A stretch of DNA of 64,000 bases, taken from positions 34,657 through 98,656 of the forward strand of contig NZ_JAPZQK010000009.1 in NCBI RefSeq assembly GCF_027530345.1. Reading direction: 5' to 3'. The DNA comes from Silanimonas sp. (GTDB lineage: Bacteria > Pseudomonadota > Gammaproteobacteria > Xanthomonadales > Xanthomonadaceae). The translations under genes were made by a program, and so were the position numbers. Shown here in pieces: positions 48,609 through 57,489 of this stretch; position 1 is the stretch's first letter; each line of letters starts with the position of its first letter. Under the pieces are notes generated by a model. That model worked only from the letters and a program-made list of their open reading frames with translations. It ran no database searches and was not told the DNA's origin.

Positions 48609-50390
48609 TTACGCGTCGGTGCCGCGGCTCGGGCCGCTGGCGTGCGGGGCCTTCAGGCCGGCGGTCAGGCCGGCGGTCAGGCCATTGAGGTCGGCGCCGC
48701 TCAGGCCGACGTCCTTCATCAGCGAATCGACCAGCGGCGCGTGGGCGCGGTAGCGCAGCGCGCTGGCGACCACCTGCTCGGCGAGGTTGCCCTGCGCGGC
48801 GTTGCCCTCGCCCGAGGCGGCGAGCGAACCGTTCGCGCCGCCGGCGTTGAGGCCGTCGACGTTGATGATCTTGATGCCGTCGATGGCCTCCATCGGACGC
48901 ACGCTCTCGCGGATGATGTCGGGCAGGTGCTTGAGCAGCGCCAGGCGGAGCTGCATCTCGATCTGCTCGGCCGACAGCGTGTTCGCCGCGGCATTGACTG
49001 CCTTGGCACCGTCGGCATCGACGCGGTAGCGCACTTCGGCGGCTTCGGCGCGCAGCTTCTCCGCGGCGGCTTCCGCCTCGGCCTCGATGCGCTTCTGGTC
49101 GGCGTTGGCCGTCGCCAGCGTGCGGATGGCCTCGGCCTTCTCGGCGGCCGCCTGCTTCTCGGACTCGGCCGCGATGGTGATCGCGATCTGCTCGCGCTCG
49201 GCTTCCTTCGCCGCTTCGACCAGCTCGATGCGCTTCTGGCGCTCGGCGCGCTCGACCTCACGCACGGTGTCGACCTGCTCCTGCGCCTTCACGGCGTCAG
49301 CGCGGGCGATGTCCGCGGCCGCCTGGGCTTCCGACTGCGCGCGCGACTTCTCGGCGATGGCGATCGCCTTCTCCTGCTCGGCGAGCTCGACGATTTTCTT
49401 CTGGTTGACCTCGGCCGTGTTGACGTTCTTGGTCTTCTCGATCTCGCGTTCCTTCAGCTGCTGGTCCATCGCGATGCGCTGCTCTTCCACCGCGCGCTGG
49501 GCGGCGATCTTGGCCGAGTCGACCTGCTGCTGGGCGGTGATCTTCGCGCCCTCGGCCTCCTGGGTCTTCTGCGCCTGCTCGCGGGCGATTTCCGCCGACT
49601 GCGCGGCACGGCGGATCTCCACCTCGCGCTCCTGCTCGAGCTTCGCGTATTCCTCGTCGCGCTGGATCTGCAGGCGCTGCTGCGAGGCTTCGAGGTTCAT
49701 GCGCTGGATCTGGACTTCCGTCTGCTGCTCGATCTCGTTGCGCTTCTTGCGGCGCAGCTCGATGGCTTCCGTCAGCTTGGTGAGGCCTTCGGCGTCGAAG
49801 GCGTTGTCCGGGTTGAAGAATTCCTTGCCGGTCTGGTCGAGGCCGGTCAGCGAGACCGACTCCAGCTCGAGGCCGTTCTTCAGGATGTCCTCGGAAACGA
49901 CCTGCTGCACCTTCTGGACGAACAGCGTGCGCTGCTCGTGCAGCTCTTCCATGCCCATCTCGGCGGCCACCGAGCGCAGGGCGTCGACGAACTTGCCTTC
50001 GACCAGCTCCTTCAGCGACTCCGGTTCCATCGTCTTCATGCCGAGGGTCTGCGCGGCATTGGCGATCGATTCCTCGACCGGCTGCACGCGCACGTAGAAC
50101 TCGGCCTGCACGTCGACGCGCATGCGATCGCGGGTGATCAGGGCCTGCTCGCGGGCACGCTGCACGTCGAGCTTCAGCGTGTTCATGTTGACGCGGATGA
50201 TCTCGTGCAGCACCGGGAACACCAGCGCGCCGCCGTTGACGATCACCTTCTGTCCGCCGAAGCCGGTGCGGACGAACGAGACTTCCTTGGTGGCGCGGCG
50301 ATAGAGCCGCGACAGCACCAGCATGACGAAGAGGATGAAGCCGAGGCTGGCACCGGCAATCAGCACGATGCCCATGAAATCAAGACCCAT
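48609..50390 (-). CDS. yqiK: Flotillin-family protein (YqiK-like)
   Basis: A 593-residue membrane-anchored flotillin. An N-terminal helix (residues about 6-27) is followed by the SPFH/band-7 domain (VRTGFGGQKVIVNGGALVFPVLHEI through KNGLELESVSLTGLDQTGKEFFN). A long Glu/Ala-rich coiled coil follows (about 220-480) and a C-terminal oligomerisation tail. Flotillins scaffold membrane microdomains. The gene follows yqiJ by 68 bases, as in E. coli yqiJK, and here PspA precedes both. Confidence 0.9.
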   Translation of the reverse strand: MGLDFMGIVLIAGASLGFILFVMLVLSRLYRRATKEVSFVRTGFGGQKVIVNGGALVFPVLHEIIRVNMNTLKLDVQRAREQALITRDRMRVDVQAEFYVRVQPVEESIANAAQTLGMKTMEPESLKELVEGKFVDALRSVAAEMGMEELHEQRTLFVQKVQQVVSEDILKNGLELESVSLTGLDQTGKEFFNPDNAFDAEGLTKLTEAIELRRKKRNEIEQQTEVQIQRMNLEASQQRLQIQRDEEYAKLEQEREVEIRRAAQSAEIAREQAQKTQEAEGAKITAQQQVDSAKIAAQRAVEEQRIAMDQQLKEREIEKTKNVNTAEVNQKKIVELAEQEKAIAIAEKSRAQSEAQAAADIARADAVKAQEQVDTVREVERAERQKRIELVEAAKEAEREQIAITIAAESEKQAAAEKAEAIRTLATANADQKRIEAEAEAAAEKLRAEAAEVRYRVDADGAKAVNAAANTLSAEQIEMQLRLALLKHLPDIIRESVRPMEAIDGIKIINVDGLNAGGANGSLAASGEGNAAQGNLAEQVVASALRYRAHAPLVDSLMKDVGLSGADLNGLTAGLTAGLKAPHASGPSRGTDA

Positions 50391-50458
50391 GGCGGTGGAA
50401 CTCCTTGTGGCGGGGGACGAACGTGGGGGATGGAACGGGGGGTAGACGCTTCAGCGCG

Positions 50459-51115
50459 TCAGGGGGAGAGGGCGGGATTCGCGTTGGCGATGCAGCGGTA
50501 GACGGCGCCATCGCGCGAGACGAGGAGCACCTGGCTGCCCTGGGCATGGCTGGCGCCGGCCTCGTCGGGCTCGACCAGCACGTAATGCTGGCGGCCGAAG
50601 CGGTCGCGCACCTTGGCCTGCGCCGCGGAGTCGGTTTTCGCCTCGCCGAGGACGATCGTGGCGACGCGGCCGACCAGCTCTTCCTGCGAGATCGACTGCG
50701 TCTCGTCGCGGGGCAGGGCGCGGGCGAAGAAGCTGCCGAACAAACGGGTGCCGCCGAAGGCCGGGACGACCGCCAGCGGGGCAAGCAGCCACGCAGGCAG
50801 CGTGAAGCCCGAAACGCCGTGCACCAGCATCTGCACCGAAAGACCCACCACGCCGAAGGCCAACAGGAAGGTGGCCAGCAGGATCAGTGCGGGCACCTTG
50901 CCGAAGTGCAGCCAGCCGAGGAAGCGGTCTAGCGCAGTGGAGTAGCCCGCCACCTCGGCCGCGTCGGAGGCCGAAGGGTCGAGCCATTCGTCGAGCACGC
51001 CGGAGGCGCTGAAGCCGGTGACCATGCCCAGCCCTTCGATCAGGCCAAGCATCACCACCATCAGCAGCGCCACGACGAAGGGCAGGTTGCCGCCCGCGGT
51101 GAGGAAATCGAGCAT
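50459..51115 (-). CDS. yqiJ: NfeD/YqiJ-type membrane protein with OB-fold domain
   Basis: A 218-residue protein with about three to four membrane segments (residues 10-35, 78-100, 105-125) and a C-terminal OB-like beta-barrel domain (ELVGRVATIVLGEAK, QHYVLVEPDE, SQVLLVSRDGAVYRC). This layout is that of YqiJ/NfeD proteins, which are usually encoded next to flotillins and work with them at the membrane. It follows pspA by six bases. Confidence 0.85.
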   Translation of the reverse strand: MLDFLTAGGNLPFVVALLMVVMLGLIEGLGMVTGFSASGVLDEWLDPSASDAAEVAGYSTALDRFLGWLHFGKVPALILLATFLLAFGVVGLSVQMLVHGVSGFTLPAWLLAPLAVVPAFGGTRLFGSFFARALPRDETQSISQEELVGRVATIVLGEAKTDSAAQAKVRDRFGRQHYVLVEPDEAGASHAQGSQVLLVSRDGAVYRCIANANPALSP

Positions 51116-51121
51116 CGCGGC

Positions 51122-51802
51122 TCAGTCCGCCTTCTTCGACTTGATCTGCGCCAGGCGCTCCTGGATGCGGTTGGCGCGCGACAGCGCTTCGAGCTCGGCG
51201 AGGCGCGCGGCATCGGCACCGCTCGGCGTCGAGCCCGGCACGCCGCCAGCGCGCTGCATCACCCGCGAGAACGCCGTCTCGGCTTCGCTGACACGGCGGG
51301 CGGGCGAGGGGCCGCTGCCGGCGGCGGCGCCACCGGCGGCTTGCGCGGCCGCAGCGGCCTTCTGCGCGGCGCGGAACTGCTGCAGTTCGCCTTCCAGCTC
51401 GCGACGGCGCGCGGTGAGCGCGGCCACGTAGCCTTCCAGTTCCTTCTGCTGCGTCTGCGCCTCGGTGATGGCGCTCTCGAGCACCGGGATCTGCGCTTCG
51501 ATGTCGAACTGCTTGGCAATGGCGGCCTCGGCGAGGTCCTCGCGGTTCTGCGCGACGGCCAGTTCGATCTGGTCACCGAGCGTCTCGTGCTTCTGGTTCT
51601 CTTCCGCGAGGCGCTTGGTCGCGAGGTGGCGCGTGGCCAGGACCTTGCCGAGCTCGGCGCGCACGTCGTCGGTCGCGCCATCGATCTCGCGCAGCGCCTG
51701 CTCCATCACCATCTCGGGCGCGGCATCCTCGACCGCATTGATCAGGGCATTGACCGAGCCGGCGATCAGCCGGCCGACGCGGGTGGAAATGGCCTCTTTC
51801 AT
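51122..51802 (-). CDS. pspA: PspA/IM30-family protein
   Basis: A 226-residue helical protein of the PspA/Vipp1/ESCRT-III superfamily. Helices run from MKEAISTRVGRLIAG through two long coiled-coil segments to about residue 155, then an Ala/Gly-rich linker and a C-terminal helix AARLAELEALSRANRIQERLAQIK. PspA proteins coat and repair stressed membranes. The start overlaps the upstream RHH-like gene by four bases. No pspBC, pspF or sigma-54 signal is visible, so control differs from the enterobacterial system. Confidence 0.82.
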   Translation of the reverse strand: MKEAISTRVGRLIAGSVNALINAVEDAAPEMVMEQALREIDGATDDVRAELGKVLATRHLATKRLAEENQKHETLGDQIELAVAQNREDLAEAAIAKQFDIEAQIPVLESAITEAQTQQKELEGYVAALTARRRELEGELQQFRAAQKAAAAAQAAGGAAAGSGPSPARRVSEAETAFSRVMQRAGGVPGSTPSGADAARLAELEALSRANRIQERLAQIKSKKAD

Positions 51803-52317
51803 GGAGAACTCCTTTCAGGCGAGCTGCGATGGTGAAGGATCACCGTGCCCAGCTCCAGCACGGAATCGATGCGCCGTGCGACCACGTCGGGCGCATAGCA
51901 GGGGGCGGTTCGGGTGACGGCCAGCCGGAGCAGGCCTTCAAGCAGGGCCATGGCGCGGTCGGCGACGCGGGCTTCGAGCGCCAGGAAATCGGCGTCCTTG
52001 GATTCGGTGCCGGGGCCGGCCACCAGCAGGCCGGCGATCTCCGGCACGCGCTGCAGGGCCTCGGCCAACAGGGCGCTGCGCTGGCCGGTGTCGAGTTCGA
52101 AGCGGCGGATGGCTTCCACGGTCGGTGCCAATTCGCCATGAAGGCGCTGCACCGCGGAGGCCGCATCGGTGCGGGCCTCCGCCGCGTCGCGGGCTTCGGC
52201 GAGGAGAGCGCGGAGCTTTTCGCTGGGGGTGGTGGCACCGCGCCGCTCGAGGCCGGCCAGGAACGCGGCGTCCTCGTCGGAGATGCGGACACTCAGCAGG
52301 GTGGTCTTGGGGCTCAT
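51799..52317 (-). CDS. Ribbon-helix-helix-like protein upstream of pspA
   Basis: A 172-residue protein. Residues 5-40 (TLLSVRISDEDAAFLAGLERRGATTPSEKLRALLAEA) look like a ribbon-helix-helix DNA-binding fold. The rest (residues 45-172) is alpha-helical and without Cys clusters. It is the first gene of the operon and overlaps pspA by four bases. Two AACGTA direct repeats 11 bases apart lie just upstream, so it may be an autoregulator of the stress operon. A second Met (52332) is in frame and less likely. Confidence 0.6.
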   Translation of the reverse strand: MSPKTTLLSVRISDEDAAFLAGLERRGATTPSEKLRALLAEARDAAEARTDAASAVQRLHGELAPTVEAIRRFELDTGQRSALLAEALQRVPEIAGLLVAGPGTESKDADFLALEARVADRAMALLEGLLRLAVTRTAPCYAPDVVARRIDSVLELGTVILHHRSSPERSSP

Positions 52318-52334
52318 GTGCGGCGTCGGCAACG

Positions 52335-52373
52335 AACGTATGACAAACGTACACGATTCATTTCGCTTGTCAA
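52335..52373 (-). promoter_or_regulatory. Promoter of the PspA-flotillin operon with direct repeats
   Basis: On the minus strand TTGACA (52373-52368) is a perfect -35 box, followed after 16 bases by TACGTT (52351-52346) as a weak -10. On the plus strand AACGTA occurs at 52335-52340 and 52346-52351, exactly 11 bases apart, covering the -10 region. This spacing is one helical turn, as expected for operators of ribbon-helix-helix proteins. Confidence 0.5.
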
Positions 52374-52375
52374 CA

Positions 52376-52398
52376 CGGCCGCCCGAAGGGCGCGGCCG
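52376..52398 (-). terminator. Hairpin after the response regulator operon's neighbour
   Basis: CGGCCGCCC and GGGCGCGGCCG can pair with one bulge around GAA. It lies directly beyond the stop of the response-regulator gene (52408) on the minus strand and abuts the promoter of the PspA operon, which reads the same direction. No T tail is seen. Confidence 0.35.
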
Positions 52399-52407
52399 GG
52401 CCTCGTC

Positions 52408-53052
52408 TCAGACCAGCCGCTGGCTGATCGCCTTCATCACCGCATGGGTTCGGTCGCGGCAGTCGAGCTTCACCAGCAGGTCGGAGATGTAGTTCTTCAC
52501 CGTGCCTTCGGAGAGGTGCAGCACGCGGCCGATCTCCTTGTTCGAGTAGCCGCCCGCCACGAGCTTCAGGATGCTGGCTTCGCGCTCGGTGAGGTGCGGT
52601 TGGCCTGCACTGCGCTCGGCCGGAAGCAGGGCGCGCACCGGGCCCAGCGAAACGGGTTGCAGCAGGGTCTCGCCGCGCGCCACGCGATCGATGGCGTCGT
52701 GCAGGTCCTCCGGCGCGGCGTCTTTCAGCAGGAACCCCTGCGCGCCGGCCTCGATGGCGGCGAGCATCAGCGCACTGTCGTCGAAGGTGGTGAGTAGGAT
52801 CACCGGGGTGGCGTCGCCGCTTTCGCGCAATGCGCGAATCAGGCCGATGCCGCCGAGCCCCGGCATGCGGATGTCGCTGACGATCACGTCCACCGGGCGC
52901 TGCGGCAGGGCGGCAATCAGCCGTTCCGCATCGGGGCTCTCCAAGGCGACCTCGAAGCCGAGATCGACGAGCAGGGCCGAGAGCCCCTTCAGCACCAGCG
53001 CCTGGTCATCGGCGAGTGCAAGTCGAATGCGCGTGGCTTCCGGGCGGTTCAT
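52408..53052 (-). CDS. NarL/FixJ-type response regulator
   Basis: A 214-residue protein with a receiver domain (acidic pair at residues 15-16, phospho-Asp D60 in IVSDIRMPG, LLTTFDD, Lys in FLLKDA) and a LuxR-type helix-turn-helix (LTEREASILKLVAGGYSNKEIGRVLHLSEGTVKNYISDLL). It overlaps the histidine kinase gene by four bases, forming a two-component pair. Target genes are not evident; the divergent membrane protein upstream of the pair is a candidate. Confidence 0.93.
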   Translation of the reverse strand: MNRPEATRIRLALADDQALVLKGLSALLVDLGFEVALESPDAERLIAALPQRPVDVIVSDIRMPGLGGIGLIRALRESGDATPVILLTTFDDSALMLAAIEAGAQGFLLKDAAPEDLHDAIDRVARGETLLQPVSLGPVRALLPAERSAGQPHLTEREASILKLVAGGYSNKEIGRVLHLSEGTVKNYISDLLVKLDCRDRTHAVMKAISQRLV

Positions 53053-54218
53053 GCGGCCACCCCAGCGGCGATGGCGGGCAGTTCCGCACGGAAGCGAAGG
53101 CCCTGCGGTGTGCAGGGTTCGATGTGCAGTTCGCCGCCGAAGGCCGCGAGGCGCTCGCGCATGCCGCGCAGCCCATTGCCCTCGGCCAGCGGCAGTCGCC
53201 CGTGGCCGTCGTCCTCCACGCTGAGGCGCAGGCGGCCGTCGACGGTGTCGACCCGCAGCGCCACGTGCGAGGCCTGCCCGTGGCGCAGGGCATTGGTCAG
53301 CCCCTCCTGGGCGAAGCGCAGCAGCACCTCAGCCTGGGCCACCGAGGCCACCCGGGCCTGCTCCCGGCCCTGCAGCTCGATGCGCACGCCCGGCAGCGGC
53401 CGGGCGAGGGCAGCGAGGGCGTCGCCGAGCTGGATGCCGTCGTGCTGCCGCAGTTCGCTGACCACCGCGCGGATGTCGGCCAAGAGTTCGTCGGCCAGCT
53501 GCAGCGAGATGCCGAGTTCCTCGCGGCCGGCGAAGGCCGGGTCGCGGTGCAGGGCGCGAAGGTGCAGTTTCAGCGCCGTGAGCTTGTGGCCGGCCACGTC
53601 GTGCAGTTCGCGCGACAAGCGAAGGCGCTCGTCGCTGCGCGTGGACTCCTCGAGCAGGCGCTGCGTGGCCTGCAGCTCGGCGTTGAGGTCGGCGAGCGCA
53701 TCGCCGCGACGTTCGCTTCGCTCCGCGTACATCGCCGTCAATGCTGCGAAGGCCTGGAAGCCGAGCATCGGCAGGATCGAGAGCAGCAGGTCGTCGAGCT
53801 CGAAGCCGCGCAAGCGCCACAGCGCGAGCACCGCCGCGTTCAGCAGCACGAGGATCGCGGTGGCCATCGGCACGGAAAGCATCGTGAACAGCTGGCCGGA
53901 CACGATGATCAGGAGCACCGAAACGCCCGCCGATCCGAGCAGATGCTGGGCCAAGACGACCATCAGGCCCTGCGCCAGCAAGGCAGCGATGGCGCGCGGT
54001 CGGTGCCGTGCATGGTCGATCACGTGCGCGGCTTGCAGCACGAACAGCGCCAGCATCACGAGCAGGGCGCCGAACCCCAGCCACACGCCAATGTCGCCGC
54101 GAACCAAGGCGGCGGCCGGTACCGCGCTTGCGGTGATGCCGCCCCAGGTGATGTAGGCCGCCCAGCTCAACGGAGCGAGCAGGCGAGTGCGAGTGCTGCG
54201 GGCGAATTCGGAGTTCAT
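53049..54218 (-). CDS. Histidine kinase, HisKA_3 (NarX/DesK-like) type
   Basis: A 389-residue membrane kinase. About five to six hydrophobic segments (residues 18-165) are followed by a coiled coil and the dimerisation box LSRELHDVAGHKLTALKL with phospho-acceptor His206. The ATPase domain has EGLTNALRHGQASHVAL and VEDDGHGRL, then GLRGMRERL. There is no extracytoplasmic sensor domain, so the membrane region itself probably senses, as in DesK. The frame is open upstream, but homology starts at the ATG at 54218. Confidence 0.9.
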   Translation of the reverse strand: MNSEFARSTRTRLLAPLSWAAYITWGGITASAVPAAALVRGDIGVWLGFGALLVMLALFVLQAAHVIDHARHRPRAIAALLAQGLMVVLAQHLLGSAGVSVLLIIVSGQLFTMLSVPMATAILVLLNAAVLALWRLRGFELDDLLLSILPMLGFQAFAALTAMYAERSERRGDALADLNAELQATQRLLEESTRSDERLRLSRELHDVAGHKLTALKLHLRALHRDPAFAGREELGISLQLADELLADIRAVVSELRQHDGIQLGDALAALARPLPGVRIELQGREQARVASVAQAEVLLRFAQEGLTNALRHGQASHVALRVDTVDGRLRLSVEDDGHGRLPLAEGNGLRGMRERLAAFGGELHIEPCTPQGLRFRAELPAIAAGVAA

Positions 54219-54362
54219 GCACACAGTATCGGTGCCTGCACGCCCGGATTTCGCCCTCCCCACGGCGAAGGTGACTTTCCTCACCCCTCGCGGGTGCCGA
54301 CCGGCACCTCGGCGCGATGGCGCGCGATTCGGAGACTGGCGGCACCCCCAAGGAGAGCTGCC

Positions 54363-55049
54363 ATGTACCGCGCCATCGTCACCGCCCACATCGCCTGTGG
54401 CGTCATCGCCCTCGCCACCTACTGGATGGCCGGCCTGTCGAAGAAGGGCTCGCCGCTGCATCGCGGTGCGGGCAAGGCCTACCTGCTCAGCATGATTGGC
54501 GTCGTCGCCAGTTCAGTGGTGATGGCGGGCTTCGCCTTCGCGCGGGAGATGTTCGTCATCGCCACTTTCCTCGCCTACCTCGTGGTGATCACGACGACCG
54601 CCATGGCCCTCGGCTGGTTGGCCCTGCGCCGAAAGCGCGACCAGGCCGGTTACCGCGGCACCGGTTACCGCGCCGCCGCCGTGGCGAACGTCGCCAGCGG
54701 CCTCGCGGTGTTCGCCTTCGGTATCCAGCAGGGCGACGCCTTGCTGATGGGCTTCAGCTGGGTCGGCATCATCATTGGTGGCCAGATGCTCTGGCGCGCA
54801 TGGAAGCCGTTGGCCGAGGCCAAGTGGTGGCTGCGCGAGCACATCGGCGCGATGCTGGGCTGCGGCGTGGCGACGCACATCGCCTTCCTGGGCATCGGCA
54901 TCCGCCGCCTCACCGACGCGTTGGGCGTGCCGGTCGATCTCGGCTTGGTGGCCTGGTTCGCGCCGGTGGCGGTGTCCTTCCTTGCCGGGCTGTGGCTGGA
55001 GCGTAAGTACCTCGCCAAGCCCGCCGCGAGGTCGCTGGCCGCCGCCTGA
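54363..55049 (+). CDS. Multi-pass membrane protein of unknown function
   Basis: A 228-residue protein with six or so hydrophobic helices (first at VTAHIACGVIALATYWMAG). The patterns SPLHRGAGKAYLLSM and AKWWLREHIGAMLGCGVATHIAF contain conserved-looking His and Trp residues that could bind a metal or heme, as in DUF2306-like membrane proteins. It is divergent from the kinase-regulator pair, so it may be its target. A ribosome site AGGAGA precedes the ATG. Confidence 0.7.
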   Translation: MYRAIVTAHIACGVIALATYWMAGLSKKGSPLHRGAGKAYLLSMIGVVASSVVMAGFAFAREMFVIATFLAYLVVITTTAMALGWLALRRKRDQAGYRGTGYRAAAVANVASGLAVFAFGIQQGDALLMGFSWVGIIIGGQMLWRAWKPLAEAKWWLREHIGAMLGCGVATHIAFLGIGIRRLTDALGVPVDLGLVAWFAPVAVSFLAGLWLERKYLAKPAARSLAAA

Positions 55050-55053
55050 TGCC

Positions 55054-56211
55054 TCAGGCGTTGCCGGCGAACAGCTCCCGGCCGATCAGCATGCGGCGGA
55101 TCTCGTTCGTTCCGGCGCCGATCGCATAGAGCTTCGCGTCGCGCAGGATGCGGCCGGTGTCGTACTCGTTGATGTAGCCGTTGCCGCCGAGGGTCTGGAT
55201 GGCTTCCAGCGCCACCTGCACGGCGGCTTCCGAGGCGTGCAGCAGGCAGCTGGCGGCATCGACGCGGCTCTTGTGGCCGGCGTCGTAGTCGCGGCCCACC
55301 TGGTAGGCGAAGGCGCGGCTGCTCTGCAGCGCGGTGTACATGTCGGCGATCTTGCCCTGCATCAGGCCGAAGGTGCCGATGGCCGCGTCGAACTGCTTGC
55401 GCTCGCGCACGTAGGGCAGGGCGATGTCCATCGCCGCCTGCATCAGGCCGAGCGGGCCACCGGTAAGCACGAGGCGCTCGGTGTTCAGGCCACTCATCAG
55501 CACCTTGACGCCCTTGTGCACCTCGCCCAGCACGTTCTCGGCGGGGATCTCGCAGTCCTCGAACACCAGCTCGCAGGTGTTGCTGCCGCGCATGCCGAGC
55601 TTGTCGAGCTTCTGCGCCGTGGAAAAACCCTTCATGCCCTTCTCGACGAGGAAGGCCGTCATGCACTGGCTGCCGGCCTCCTTGCCCGCGGTGCGCATGT
55701 AGACGATCAGCACGTCGGCCTCGGGGCCGTTGGTGATCCACATTTTGTTGCCGTTGGCCACCCACACGTCGCCTTTCTTCTCGGCGCGGCAAGCCATCGA
55801 GCCCACCACGTCGGAGCCGGCGCCCGGCTCGCTCATCGCCAGCGCGCCCACCCACTCGCCGCTGCACAGCTTGGGCAGGTACTTCGCGCGCTGCGCCGCG
55901 TTGCCGTTGGCGTAGAGGTTGCTCACGCACAGGTTGGAATGCGCGCCGTAGCTCAGGCCCACCGAGCCCGAGGCGCGGCTGATCTCTTCCATCGCCACGA
56001 GGTGGGCGAGGTAGCCCATCTCGCTGCCGCCGTACTCGCCCGGCACGGTGATGCCCAGCAGGCCCATCTCGCCCAGCTTCCGCCACAGGTCGGCCGGGAA
56101 CAGGTTGTCGTGGTCGATCTGCGCGGCGCGCGGCGCGATTTCGCTTTCGGCGAAACGACGGACGGCGTCGCGGAGGGCATCGATGTCGTCGGAGAGGGGG
56201 AAGGGGCGCAT
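55054..56211 (-). CDS. ivd: Isovaleryl-CoA dehydrogenase
   Basis: A 385-residue flavoprotein dehydrogenase that oxidises isovaleryl-CoA to 3-methylcrotonyl-CoA in leucine catabolism. The catalytic Glu is at residue 245 in [14 protein letters not shown], the position special to isovaleryl-CoA dehydrogenases, and [21 protein letters not shown] and [10 protein letters not shown] are further hallmarks. It is downstream of leucine dehydrogenase on the same strand, separated by a hairpin. Confidence 0.95.
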   Translation of the reverse strand: MRPFPLSDDIDALRDAVRRFAESEIAPRAAQIDHDNLFPADLWRKLGEMGLLGITVPGEYGGSEMGYLAHLVAMEEISRASGSVGLSYGAHSNLCVSNLYANGNAAQRAKYLPKLCSGEWVGALAMSEPGAGSDVVGSMACRAEKKGDVWVANGNKMWITNGPEADVLIVYMRTAGKEAGSQCMTAFLVEKGMKGFSTAQKLDKLGMRGSNTCELVFEDCEIPAENVLGEVHKGVKVLMSGLNTERLVLTGGPLGLMQAAMDIALPYVRERKQFDAAIGTFGLMQGKIADMYTALQSSRAFAYQVGRDYDAGHKSRVDAASCLLHASEAAVQVALEAIQTLGGNGYINEYDTGRILRDAKLYAIGAGTNEIRRMLIGRELFAGNA

Positions 56212-56239
56212 GGGTGTCTTCTCGGAAGCTGGAAACAAC

Positions 56240-56263
56240 GGACCCGGCAAGGATGCCGGGTCC
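56240..56263 (-). terminator. Perfect 10-bp hairpin between leucine dehydrogenase and ivd
   Basis: GGACCCGGCA and TGCCGGGTCC pair perfectly around AGGA, 20 bases after the leucine dehydrogenase stop and 29 before the ivd start. On the minus strand it is followed by GTTGTTTCC. It could end the upstream transcript or set the ratio of the two messages. Confidence 0.6.
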
Positions 56264-56282
56264 GGGGTGAAGCGCGGGTCGG

Positions 56283-57380
56283 TCAGCCCTTGCGACCCAT
56301 GAACTGCGGTCGTGCCGAGCCCAGGTGCGGGAGCTTCAGCTTGCCGATGCTGTTGATGCGCTCTTCGGCCATGCGGTCGGCGGCGCGGAAGGTGGGGATG
56401 CCCTCGCGCTTGCTGATCTCGAAGATGCGGCCGAGGTTGTAGTAGATCGTCCGCATCATGCGCATGGCGCGCTCGCGGTTGTAGCCGTCGATCTCGAGCG
56501 AGACGTTCATCAGCCCGCCGGCGTTCACCGCGTAGTCCGGCGCGTAGAGGATGCCGCGGTTGGCCACTTCCATGCCGATCTCGTCGTTCGCCAGCTGGTT
56601 GTTGGCCGCACCGCAGATGATCTTGCACTTCAGGCGCGGCAGGGTGGCCGCGTTCACCGTGCCGCCGAGGGCGGTCGGCGAGTAGACGTCGGCGTCCACG
56701 TCGTAGATCTCGTCGAGGGCCACGGCCTCGCAGCCGAACTCGTCGACGGCGCGCTGCACGGCGTCCTTGTTGATGTCCGTGACGAACACCTTGGCGCCCT
56801 TCTCGCGCAGCAGCTTCACGAACTCCATGCCCACGTGGCCCACGCCCTGCACGGCGTAGCTGTACTTGCCCACGTCCTCGTTGCCGAACTTCACGTTCAG
56901 CGCGGCCATCAGGCCCTGCACGGTGCCGTAGGCGGTGAACGGCGAGGGGTCGCCCGAGCCGCCGTGCACCTGATGCACGCCGGTGACGAACTCCGTCTCG
57001 CGGAACACGTATTCCATGTCGTTGACGTCGATGCCGACGTCCTCGGCCGTGATGTAGCGGCCGTTGAGCGAATTCACGAAGCGGCCGAAGGCGCGGAAAA
57101 GCGCTTCCGACTTGTCCTTGTTCGGGTCGCCGATGATCACGGCCTTGCCGCCGCCGAGGTTCAGGCCGGACACCGCCGCCTTGTAGGTCATGCCGCGCGA
57201 GAGGCGCAGCACGTCGTTCACCGCATCCTGCTCGGTGGCGTAGGGCCACATGCGCGTGCCACCGAGGGCCGGGCCCAGCACGGTGTTGTGGATAGCGATG
57301 ATGGCCTTCAGGCCGGCATCCGGGTTGTGGCAGAACACCACTTCCTCATGGCCGGTCTTGGCGAGGGTTTCGAAGATCAT
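56283..57380 (-). CDS. Leucine (branched-chain amino acid) dehydrogenase
   Basis: A 365-residue NAD-dependent dehydrogenase of the Glu/Leu/Phe/Val family. GGTRMWPY, the Lys67 and Lys79 region ([17 protein letters not shown]) and the NAD-binding GVGHVGMEF are present. It deaminates leucine, isoleucine or valine to keto acids. The start ATG 57380 is chosen because homology begins at [12 protein letters not shown] and GGAG precedes it; a longer frame to 57443 lacks support. It stands upstream of ivd. Confidence 0.93.
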   Translation of the reverse strand: MIFETLAKTGHEEVVFCHNPDAGLKAIIAIHNTVLGPALGGTRMWPYATEQDAVNDVLRLSRGMTYKAAVSGLNLGGGKAVIIGDPNKDKSEALFRAFGRFVNSLNGRYITAEDVGIDVNDMEYVFRETEFVTGVHQVHGGSGDPSPFTAYGTVQGLMAALNVKFGNEDVGKYSYAVQGVGHVGMEFVKLLREKGAKVFVTDINKDAVQRAVDEFGCEAVALDEIYDVDADVYSPTALGGTVNAATLPRLKCKIICGAANNQLANDEIGMEVANRGILYAPDYAVNAGGLMNVSLEIDGYNRERAMRMMRTIYYNLGRIFEISKREGIPTFRAADRMAEERINSIGKLKLPHLGSARPQFMGRKG

Positions 57381-57489
57381 GCGGGGGCTCCGGATAGGCA
57401 AAGCCGCCGGGGGGGCCCGGCGGCGGCGCGCATTGTAAAGCAATTGCTCTAGGCGAGCCTCGGAGCAGGCCAGTGGCGCCCGGGCGCCA

